DNA of 64,000 nt from Marsupella aquatica (taxonomy: Eukaryota > Marchantiophyta). The stretch covers positions 29,326,001-29,390,000 of the forward strand of contig OZ316891.1 in assembly GCA_973895155.1 (NCBI GenBank). The letters run 5' to 3'. A program made the translations under genes and the position numbers. A model generated the notes under the pieces. That model was not told the origin of the DNA and ran no database searches. It saw only the letters and a list, made by a program, of their open reading frames with translations. Of this stretch, positions 12,600-22,860 are shown one piece after another (the first letter of the stretch is position 1; each line of letters begins with the position of its first letter).

Positions 12600-13953
12600 A
12601 TGGAGCAACTGGAAAGATGGTTGGCGGATCTTGATGAAGAATTGGAAGAGAAGGATGCTGAATGGGATGAGGAACAAAGATTTTGGGCCGGAGTTGATGA
12701 TGTTCAGTGGACCCCTTGCTGCTGCAAATCTTTCCAGGCACCCTAGGGAAAAAAGCACGGAGGGTCTAGGCTCTCGGGGGTTTCACTTCCACAAAAATGG
12801 CATATCACGTGCGACAAAGGATAGGGTCATTTTATTGGTTCTAAGGGAAGACTTAAGAATTTTTGTAGAAGAACAATAGGGTCTTTTAAATTCAATTTTG
12901 AGACTTATAAGAATATTAGGGTCTTTTTAATCCAATTTTTAGAATATTCCAAGAATATTCCAACTTTATAGGGGTTAAAAAATTACTTTTTTTTCTTACA
13001 TTTTAGGGGGTCCGAGGCCTAAAAACGTCGCAGGCGATGGGGAGGTCCCCATATAGTGAGACCCCCGAGTCTAGGCTAGGCAAGAGTGAGAATGTGGAGA
13101 GGCGTAGAGAACAGGGGGCAGAAGACCTTTGGAATGATTATTTGCTGCTAGTCCAACCTATGATGAGTTGAAATTTTGGAGGAGATTTAGAATGAGTAGC
13201 AGTTTGTTTAGCAAAATTCTTGTTGATGTGTGTGCACATGACACTAGCTTATTTTTGCCTGAAGGGTGATACCCAGGGAAAGTAGGCTTGTCTCCACATC
13301 AAAAATTGACTGCAGCATTGAGGCAATTAACGTATGGAATTGGGGACAGATGCTCTAAATGAGTATTGTAGAATTGGTGACAACACAACATTGGAGTCTA
13401 TGTATTGCTTTGTGAAAACCATCAGAGAGTTGTATGAGGGTCACTATTTCAGGAAGCCAACTGCTGAAGATTTCCAAAATCATCTTCAAATTAATGCAGA
13501 TAGAGGTTTTTCAAGTATGTTTGGCTCAGTGGATTGCATGCACTAGGGCATGGAAGAATTGCCCGGTTGCTTGGCAAGGCCAATAAGTCCATCATCCTAG
13601 AGACCATTGCTGATCAAGAATTGTGGATTTGACATGCTTTTTTTGGACTGGCTGGGGGGGGGGGAACAATGATCTCAATGTCCTTAACCACTCACCACTT
13701 CTAAATCAATGGTTCCACAATGATTCAAGCCAATGTCAGTTTCCATGTGAATGGTACAGAGTATAAACAAGCATATCTTGTGGTTGATGGAATTTATCTT
13801 GAGTGGTCTATGTTCATATCCACTATGCACATGGCACAATCTGAAAAGTTGAAGCATTTTGCAAGGTGCCAAGAAGCAGCAAGGAAGGATGTGGAGAGGG
13901 CTTTTGGGGTACTCCAAGCTAGATTTGAGATAGTGAAGAGGCCTTTCACCTAG
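12600..13953 (+). pseudogene. PIF/Harbinger transposase remnant, interrupted
   Basis: Conceptual translation in shifting frames follows the plant PIF/Harbinger nuclease order. There is an acidic N-terminal piece (12,600-12,750), then KFWRRFRMS near 13,175, then LTAALRQLTYG near 13,305. GSVDCMH near 13,527 supplies the first catalytic Asp, followed by WKNCPVAWQG near 13,555. NNDLNVLNHSP near 13,667 supplies the second Asp, and RKDVERAFGVLQARFEIV near 13,885 supplies the Glu. Stops, frameshifts and a G-run of about 11 at 13,657 break the frame, and a MITE sits inside at 12,764-13,078. DDE transposases of this family cut and paste DNA; this copy is dead. Family assignment is firm; exact ends are not. 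Confidence 0.88.
12764..13078. mobile_element. MITE, GTGAGACCCCC family, copy 3 (best preserved)
   Basis: The left end CTAGGCTCTCGGGGGTTTCAC and the right end GTGAGACCCCCGAGTCTAGG form imperfect inverted repeats of about 20 bases around a 315-base AT-rich core. The core phrases are shared with copies at 5.9-6.2 and 8.2-8.45 kb. It is inserted in the transposase remnant, so it arrived after that element. It has no coding capacity and would depend on a transposase supplied elsewhere. Confidence 0.75.
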
Positions 13954-14980
13954 TCCACTCACATGTGCTCCTTTTCCCTTCACTTTTTCTTGTTTGGCTG
14001 CCTTGCTAGTCGGGATAGATACAGTACATTGGTCTCATCCCAGCCCGACCCTCATGCAGGCCAGAGAATCCTTTCCTCCCAAAACCAAAGTTCAAGCCTA
14101 TTTCTCTACATGGGTCATAGAAAAGTAGAAGGGACAGCCTCAGCCCTTGCACCATTATCTTTGAGCAAAAGGAAGCTAATAATGATAATAACAGTAGGCC
14201 TCCATGAGACACTCCCATCTCTTCATCAAGCAAATATCTTCAATTTTGGGGTCCATCAAGAATTGTGGTGACCTTTGTACAGAAGCATGAGACACTCCCA
14301 TCTTGTCATCAAGCAAATACCTTCAGTTTTGTGGGTACATCAAGACTTGTGGCAACCTTTGTACCAAAGCATGAGGAAGGCTTAAAAGCAGTCAATGACA
14401 AAACCTGGATCCACCAGGTTTCACCATTTCTAATACCTCTAGGAAAGTCTCATCCTAGAGGAGAGGAATGTGAAAAGGGGGAAGTCTTGGACACTTTCCT
14501 TTTATATGGCAACCCGTGGTTTAAACAAAAGAAAGCTAATAATAGTAATAATATTCTTCCTCCATGAGACAAAACAAAAGCCCAAATGGACCAAGACATT
14601 GCCCCTGCCATCCCCATGGACTGCATAAGGTGATCATTGCTTTTACACTGTAAAGAAGGAGGAACTGGTTGCGGTTCGCTGTTGACTACTTTGACTTCCT
14701 TGGGGAGAAAGTAGTCTAGATGTCATGGTGATCCTGAGTAATGGTATGAAGTCTTGATGTCTTTCAGGTTCAAGGTTGTCAAGTTACAAAGGAAACCGGT
14801 TAGGTAATGTAATTGAAACAGGCTGCAACGGTAGAGAGATTGTTTACAGGTCACATTTCAGTCAAAAATGTAAACAGTGTTATCTGATTATGTTTAAAAG
14901 TTTTAAGTAAGTCCATCCAAGCTTTTACAAGTTTATCTGGGCTTCATACACAAAGTGGAGTTCGGTATGGGCTTTAGTTT
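13954..14980. repeat. Intergenic with two-copy direct repeat (14,205-14,372)
   Basis: A unit of about 80 bases beginning GAGACACTCCCATCT and containing 'ATCAAGCAAATA' and 'ACATCAAGACTTGTGGC' occurs at about 14,208 and 14,287. The first 15 bases recur at 14,986, where they seed the minisatellite that follows. 'TGGATCCACCAGGTTTCACC' near 14,408 is shared with the duplication at about 38.3 kb. No genes are supported. Confidence 0.7.
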
Positions 14981-15492
14981 CTCCATGAGACACTCCCATC
15001 TTTTTCTTTTCTTTTATTCCTTGAACGAGCACTCCCATCTTTTTCTTTTCTTTTTTCCCCTTGAACGAGCACTCCCATCTTTTTCTTTTCATTTTTCCCC
15101 TTGAACGAACACTCCCATCTTTTTCTTTTCGTTTGTCCCCTCGAATGAATGCTCCCATCTTTTTATTTTATGTTTCCCCTCGAACGAACACTCCCATCTT
15201 TTTTTGTTTTATTTTATTTTTTCCCCTTGAACAAACACTCCCATCTTTTTATTTTATTTTATTTTATTTTATTTTTTCCCCTTGAACAAATACTCTCATC
15301 TTTTTCTTTTCCTTTCTTTTTCCCCCTTGAACGAACTCTCCCATCTTTTTTTCTTTTTTCTTTTTCCCCCTGGAACATACACTCCCGTCTTTTTCTTTTC
15401 TTTTTCCTTTCTTTTTCCCCCCTGGAACGAACACTCCCATCTTTTTCTTTTCTCTCGTCCCCTGGAACAAACACTCCCATCTCTTCATTTCT
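14981..15492. repeat. Pyrimidine-rich minisatellite, about 12 units
   Basis: Units of about 35-60 bases follow the form 'GAACGAACACTCCCATC' plus a T/C tract 'TTTTTCTTTTC...TTTTTCCCC'. The spacer tract varies in length between copies (one contains five TTTTA repeats). The + strand is almost wholly pyrimidine outside the 'GAACGA' block. The array ends right before the putative 5' leader of the RRM gene. Open frames on both strands are repeat artefacts. Confidence 0.9.
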
Positions 15493-15779
15493 TCGTGAGA
15501 GCGAATTCTGGACGATTCGAAGACAGACAGTAAAGTTCAGTCCCGTCCCTTCCTCTTCGCCGCTTTCCTTCACCTTCAACTCTCTCCATCCCTCGATCAC
15601 TACTCTACATTACATTGCTCGCTCGCTCGCAGGGTCTCGGATTACGGTTCTGTTGCGGTTCTGCCTTTCCTTGCTTTTTTCGGAGAGATGAGGGGTGCCC
15701 CACTGCTGCTGCTGCTGCTGCCAGACGAGGTCAATCCAGGCAGCAGAAAATCAGGCTGATTGGTGTGCTGACTGATGAG
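15493..15779 (+). other. Probable 5' untranslated exon of RRM gene
   Basis: A composition change from the minisatellite to mixed sequence is followed by a good donor (GAG|GTAAGG) at 15,779/15,780. A CTG trinucleotide run lies at about 15,702-15,720. A short frame begins at the ATG at about 15,688 but stops quickly. A second leader exon probably begins after ATGACAG at 17,562. Between these (15,780-17,561) no coding exon was recognised. Inferred from splice signals only. Confidence 0.45.
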
Positions 15780-17828
15780 GTAAGGATGTTGTTCGCTTGG
15801 TGCGTGAATCTTCCTTCCGCAATGAATTTTTTGATTTGTGTTGGTTTCTAGCCAGATGGTGTTGTTTAGACAGGGAGGTCGTAATCGCAATCTGTGGAGC
15901 CTTGCTCGCTCTTTCTATGTATTGTCAATTCCGGATTGTGAGCATTCATGGCGCATCTTGTGTTCCGCCTCCTATTTGCCACAATCGTCCTGTTTCTGGT
16001 TTCTGCCGCTGCTGTGCCTGATCCTTTCTGGTCGCTTTCTTCGTACGCAATCTCACATCTATCGTTTCCTTGACCGGGAATTGTAGCAGCAAGTCGTGGG
16101 CCGTCTCTTGCACGTTATGCTCTTTCGTTTTGCCGAGTGCGTTTGGTCCCGACTCTGTTTTATGCGCCTGCCAATTTGGGATGGCAAGAATGAAATATTT
16201 CACATCATGATTAATGAACAATGTTGGAAAAGTTCAAAGTGATGGTTGTGAGAGACCTCTCAAGCAGCTGAGGAGGAAGCTCAGAACGGAAAATTACTAT
16301 GAGAGCTTGAGAGGAAAGTTGTCCCCTGTTGTGTTCGGAACCCCTGTTCTGGTCCTTGAATTAGGGTTTGGAGCAAAAGGAGATAATTGATTGCATGAAC
16401 TGAGTTTATTCATCAGGATTAAGGTCGGTGCTCTTGGAGCTTCTAAATCCATGCAGAAGGGAACAGGAGGAAAGTAAAATGACTTACAATTGCAGGATGA
16501 AGATGAAAACCTCTAAGAAAGCATGCCTTTTACATTTGCACGGAAAGCGTTATTGAGTCCCTTTTTGGTATCCTAGGTCTTCGATTGTGAGAATGCAATT
16601 CTGAAGATATTCAGAATCGTTAAGAGTTGAAACAAGTCTGAGCGATGGCTATAGCTGAGAAGTTCATTTCTGCGAGAGACTCATTGGACAATATATTCTG
16701 CCGAAAGGGTTTCTAAGGGGACCTCTGAGTGAGGAACTGCTGTGTGAGGAGGATGTCTCCTGAAGGCATCATCTGCAATTCGCAGGCAAATACCACTTCT
16801 GGGTCTCCCTCAAACCACATCGAAACAGAGCAACTTGAGCGCTTTATTACAGGGACCCTCGGACTAAGCCAGCTGTCCCAATTTCTCATAAACCTCAGTT
16901 TAGTTTTTACTCAGCGCTTGCAGCTCAGTTCACGTGCGATATATGACGTACTGTGAAAACCGGTTGACAAGAGTGTTTTTCACTGTTCAATTCAAATACG
17001 TGGAGCGTAATCACTGATAGCAAAGTATCTCAGGCTCTGTTAACTATTACTTGATTTCCAAGACGTAAAAAACAATGAACATACGGCTACTCCATAGGCA
17101 TCACTTTCATGACGAATCTCACGAGGGAAAAGAGACCATTGATGAGACCTATGGATGCGAGATCAGGGAGGAAATCTTTTCTTCAATAATTGACATGTGT
17201 TCTTTTAGATTGAGGGGGTTCTTTGCTCGCATTTGAACGGGCTCTCACCTACGACTGCTTTCATGAGCTTGTTGGAAGGGTTGTATTTTACATCGTTCGA
17301 TACGGATAGTTTAGCCTCTTGCGTGACAGGAATTTGTCCTACAAAACGTTTCCAGACCGTGTTATGTTTATTGTTCCAACTTCATCATGCCAAATGAACT
17401 GCCCTGTTCCATGTAATTTATCGTTTGATCGAATCTGCAGTAATGACTGGATGTGAATAATTCAAGTTTGAAAGAAGTTCCTGTTTGATGAAAATCTATA
17501 TCTGAACTCCACTAGTATCACTGCCCCATGGTTCTGACACACTGTTGGATTTGCATGACAGGGGAAATTTTCTCGTGCAAAGCTCAAGCTCTGGAAATCC
17601 TGTTACAGCTAGCTTCAAGAGATGCTGTCCATTTCCAACGTTTATCAACAACAGAAGTGTTCCGAATCCTAGTAAAACAGAAAGTTAAAACTCAAAATTG
17701 TTGGAGTCCTTTCCAAGAGATGCTATTGTTTCTGGGCACGTTTCGTCCAAACAGTAGCAGCTTTTCGGAGGGTCAGAATCACCTCTGTAAAGATTGATCC
17801 AGTAGGCTGTGATTCTGCGTAGGTGGCA

Positions 17829-20800
17829 ATGACCAGTGGGAGTCCTTCCCAGAGGACAGAGTCACGATTATTGGATTCCCCTGTCAGAGATGCTGTTGGT
17901 CAGGACAGTGGGAAGTCTGGCCTCAAGCGATTACGTTCTGTTGTGGTAGGAAGTGCCGGTAAGAAAACCTAACAGTCTGGAAATGCACTCAATTGACTCA
18001 TCGTATAACGTGCTCAGGTCATTAGAAACGAGATTCTGTTAGTAATTTTCCTTGAGGGGATATGGTACAAATTAAGAGATGGTGTCATTGAGCTGATATG
18101 GACCGTCCTAATGCCGTCTTTGTTGCTTGACAGAAAATCCGGACTTACTATCAGAACCAAACGGGCGGCACCATCATGTGAAACCCCGCCTTGATATGGG
18201 TCTCCAAGGCTCGAAGGTCCTACCTGGTGTTGCGGTTGCTTTGAAGGCTGCAGCCGCTGCTGCTGAGGATGTCAACAATAACTCCATGAAAAGCAAGATG
18301 AGATCTTTTGGAAGTGTTTGGGATCGATTAGGAAACAAGTCTAGCGAGAGACTGGGAATGGAGGAGAAGGAAGCCCAGGAAGCGGCCACAGTTGCCGTCG
18401 ACAATGGAGAAGGGGAAGACACCAAAAATGGTGGTGGACTTGATACTGTTATGGCGAAGGGACCTAGATGGAGAAGCATTTCAGAGAGATTAGGGCCAAG
18501 ACAAGAAGAGGACATTGCAATGGCTCCTGATGTAAACCCTGGAGGTTTTGGATATGGCCAGGGACACGCGGAAACTAAATGGTTTGATATCGTAGGAAGG
18601 GGGATGAGAGGATTTGCGGAGGAAATGAGTGATGAAGATGATCGTGTTGGAGATGCAATAAATCACGCTGACGGTGGCTTCTTCAGATATGGTAGTATTG
18701 ATCCCCGCGAAGATTTTTCAGTAAAGCTTCAAGAGTCTAGTAGTTTATTTTACAGGCTGGGGGAGAGGGGGCCAGCTCCAGGTTTACCACGTGGTCTCAT
18801 TTCTGGTCTCTCAGGAGCTGTACATTTCCCAAACAAACTGCCAAATATCCACATCAATTCCAATGCACGTTATCTGCTGTCTAAGGATGCTGATATTGCT
18901 CTGAACAGTCCTCATCATTTTTACTCTCAACTTTCAAATCATGGGCCTACTTCACTGGAAAGACAAAGTGTGCCAATTCCAGCCGTGGTGGATGTAAATG
19001 TAAGAACTTCTCTTGAAATTCCCTGTATTTTGGTAAAGTGAACACCATTAGAGATCTTTCAGAAATTGCTGATGCCATTGGGCCCAAGCGTGCATAGCTC
19101 GATTTGAATGCTAAGCACTATGAGGAGCTCATTTGTAAGGTTGGAATGTCTTCAGGATGTCTTGGTAATGAAGAAGAGAATGCGGCAAGTGCAACTGGCG
19201 ATGACAAAGCTACGTGCTAAACAGGCTGAAGTATCCAACGAGGCTCAGAAGGTGGTTAGTGTACCAGGCTCAGGTACCCCTACCCTTAACCCTGTAGTCC
19301 TGCACAGAACTTTGCTTTGGGTCTACAAACTCCTGGGTTATGGTTATGCGACATTGGGCTTCAATGTCACATGGAAGCGAGTAATGGACGTGAAATTAGG
19401 AACTGTACCGAAAGTACTTCATGGATTTCTTGTGTTTTGAGCACTGAACGTTGATCTGAAACGCTTATGGAAGGTCCACATGTTTGGTTTCTGTTGACTT
19501 CTGATTGAACATCCAGACGTGAGTGTTTGATATCTAGGAGGAATGCAATTCAACGTTAGACTTGAATTTGCACATTCTGACAGAAGCTTTTGAATCCGCT
19601 GCAGTGGCTATGAAAGCAAGGTCGCAAGAAGAAATCGACCTACATTCTGTTTGTGTTATGAATGTGAGTTTCAGAACCTTGCGAGTGTAGATATGTCAAT
19701 CTTGCTTTCAACTCTTTGTGCTTTTCTAAATACTGGCCAGCCCTTCAATACCGTGCTCTATTGATGGTGGCTAATCATTGTGGTGTGCACTAGTGAGAAG
19801 GAGGCACGTGTTCGTATATTCAAGGTAGAGAAAGCAAATTGATTGCAAGTGTTGGGCTTGACTGCTCATCTGCTTGTAGAACGCAGCCGTTTCTGTCCCA
19901 AATCCCTATAAAGTGTTTGGCATGTCTTACTTTACAGAGCCTGAAGAATTTGCTTACTTGGATGGTTCCTGGCGTTCTTGAAACTTCCTCACGTCGAAGT
20001 TGTGTTTTTCAAAGTAGGAAACGCACAAAAGTAGGCTTGTTTAGCTTAAAGAGGACCATTGGCTATCCTGGTAAAGTCAAGTCAGTCGTGTCCGGTACAA
20101 CCTCCTTCTGGATCCTGGAGATGCCATTCTAGACTCTGAAAGCTCGAAGAAGTTCATCGATAAGAAACCCGATTGATAGGTTGTGTCCTGCATGATCGTT
20201 GGCCTGTGAAATTGCCTCATGGTTTTGAAGAGAATTTGAGGGTCTAACACTCGTTTGTCCATGTTTCACAGATACACTTTGCGGCTACGAAGGAGGTAGT
20301 TGCTGGACATTTTAGCAGCTGTGGTGACATTGTACGTGCTACTGTCCTGACCGACATTGCAACTGGCAAGCCGAGAGGGTAACGTTATTTCCAAACTTAC
20401 TGCCATTTGTATGCTCCTTCTGGGGTAGATTGGTTATTGGGGTCATTGTCTGAATTGTACACTCCCATGGAAGGAAATGGATACTGTGCTATGACTGTGT
20501 ATCTATCATCTTTAGTGATACACTATAGATGAAGTGCTATGATACTATTACTGTCCAGATGCCGAAAATGAGTAATGCGGCTGTCACGTGTTCTTGTCCT
20601 TTCCCTCATCTTTGATTGTGGTCATGTAGGTCTGCATACGTGGAGTTCTCTTCAAAAGACAGTGTTGAGAAAGCTCTCAACATGAATGATTCTTCTCTCT
20701 TATCTCGGACGCTAAAGGTTTGTATGATCGTCTCGTTGCAATGCTCTTGACAATTTTGTTTCAAATTTCTAAATACTCTTTCGGTTTCCGGGTGCTTATG

Positions 20801-21302
20801 ATATAGGGTGCTTATGATATAGGGTGCTGGGCTATCATGACCCTGGTCAGAGATTAGTTGGTGAGAACATTTTCTTGATCGTGATCATTTGCAGGTAGTA
20901 CGCAAAGATGCAGCTACGGAGGGTATCATCCCTCCAACTGTTGGGCGGCCCAATCATTTACCGTCATATACGTCAGCGAGGGCACCTGGAAATTTCATGA
21001 GAGGAAAGCCTCTCAATATGCGCAGGCCTGTAAGCATGACTAGACCCTTCGCTGGAACAGCTAATCTGCAATGGAAGCGGGAAACATCGTCACCTGCTGG
21101 CAAATCCGGAACTATCAACGCCGGCCAAACCAATGGTTCAAGTCTTCCTGCGACTGGTCGACTTCCAACTTTGCAAAGCCCTACTGCACTGATGGGGAAT
21201 AGATATGGGCAAGGTCCAATTCGCATGACTCGGTCTATGTCTTACGTACGCCCTGCACCTTACCCGGCACGAGAAACTAGTCAAGTGGCCCAGAAGACAT
21301 AA
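17829..21302 (+). CDS. RNA-binding protein with one RRM (At3g12640-type)
   Basis: Exons: 17,829-17,958; 18,134-18,999; 19,156-19,251 (end uncertain, perhaps 19,260); 19,538-19,663; 20,272-20,378; 20,630-20,717; 20,895-21,302; about 607 residues. The single RRM is at about residues 398-476. RNP2 is read across a splice as VCVMN-IHFAA, and SAYVEFSSKDSVEKALNM forms the RNP1 side. Before it are an acidic/Gly-rich low-complexity region with two 'RLG' blocks and a basic coiled stretch, MKKRMRQVQLAMTKLRAKQ. The Arg/Pro tail holds NLQWKRE and repeated MTR. This order is that of a plant nuclear RRM family I associate with Arabidopsis At3g12640, and a role in mRNA processing or export is inferred. The start follows an in-frame TAG. 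I recall relatives having a PWI-like N-terminal domain; none was found here. Confidence 0.8.
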
Positions 21303-22860
21303 GGTTTCCTAGTATTATTGCGGCCCAGTGTTGGCAGTCCACATGTTTTTGAAATCCAATATATGAGAATCTGGAGCAGTCATCTACAACAAAGTTTCGA
21401 AGATCAGGTGTGATTCAGTTTAGCCTGTGTCAACTTTGTAATTCTTGTCCTACTTTACGAAGCTTTGTCAATAACAAATGATGAACTAATTCGTTATGCT
21501 TAGGACAGCAACCCGTTTTTGGTTGTCGAACAGCCATCAGAGCGCTCTCGGCTGGCGCATATGATTGGCCTCCAACATCTTTTAACTGCGGGTCTTGCAT
21601 GGGTTCTAGCATGCCTATATTACTGTTAGGTCTGTCCATTTTACATTGCCGTCGAAGCAGACTGTTTCCCCTTGGTTTTGTTCTGTCCAACCCACTTTCG
21701 ATTTGGGCTTTCATGACAAGTTAAAGTCGAGGTGTACTCTCTCTACACATGCCTAGGCACCCAAGGTTAGTGGTAGGAAACTCAAGCTAGCATAGAATCC
21801 TGACCCTTCCTTGATCTTACAGCTCTTTCATGGTTCCTGTTAAATTCACCACTGCAGGAGTGACTCGTACAGAAAAAAAAAAAAAAGGAGCTCGACACCT
21901 CCTCAGTCTACTTGTACTTCAATAGCTTACGAGTGTTTGTTATGAATAATACTTTGGAGCACTTTTAAGCTCACTGCTACTTCGAATTCTAGTGCTTGAT
22001 ACTATCAGAAAGAGATCTTACAGGCTGAACGGAACAAGAAGTTGATAAACAGCTTGCGTGTTGACACAGTGAGTGCCATAGGTCGACTTTTGAGGGGCTT
22101 TCATGCCCATAATGCCGTTATAACAGGTTGTTAATACACTCAGAAGGCCTAAGAGATTCATTTTTTCACTGGGTTAAGTACGAGTAGAGGAAAAGTTTCG
22201 TGGGTTCTGATCCAATGCAAATCTGGACTGGGCAGTCTCTTCCAAAAAGCACCACAATTGCTATTTTTTTCCCAAAGAATAGACAGGTCAGAATCGTATA
22301 ATTTAAACAGAAATTTTGGGGAGCCAGCTGGGTGAGAATTGACAGAGTGGGTTCACTGGATCAAATTTTAACGGAGGCATTTTCCAGAGCCTATATTTCA
22401 TCATCACTATCAGCTTCTATGATAACACCTCGTGAGACACGGTTATCATGGCTGGCTCGCTCAATACAGGTCAGAATGCGGTTTGCAAGTCTCCTCACTG
22501 ACCACTTCCTGTGCCATGGCGCCATTTTGAGTACCTAGAAACATGAAGCCGTTGCTGTTACTAAAGACAATAGACCATCTCAACACAAATTTGGTGCTGA
22601 AAAGCAGAAATCAATGGGGGTACTCGGGAGTCTCCCCTCTGGCAATATTCTCCCCACTGGCAACATTTTAGTTCCTTGGACAACTGAGTTTCAGAGTAAA
22701 TGTGGTCAAATCAGGTTCTTGCAAGCTATGAGTGTCCTGCTACGTTTTATCTCAAAACGATGGGTACGCTATTTGTGTTCTGTCCTCTAGGACTTGACTT
22801 TACTGCTTTAGTTTGAAGGTTGAAAGAGCCATACATACATACCAGGTACTTCCGAGAGAA
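21303..22860. other. Convergent intergenic region (3' ends of two genes)
   Basis: This lies between the stop of the RRM gene (+) and the stop of the amidase-like gene (-). It should contain both 3' untranslated regions. A run of 14 A is at about 21,873. A frame at 22,332-22,538 has no recognisable motif. No convincing exon or repeat array was seen. Confidence 0.5.

Noticed and set aside
14925-15691. Long open frames on both strands (up to 180 codons) rich in Phe/Ser or Lys/Glu
   Set aside because: They are translations of the pyrimidine-rich minisatellite in different frames; no domain, and the frame follows the repeat unit.
19051-19140. LDLNAKHYEEL-like reading just before exon 3 of the RRM gene
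   Set aside because: Wrong phase relative to exon 2 and ends in stops; the CTTCAG acceptor at 19,155 gives the coiled segment in phase.
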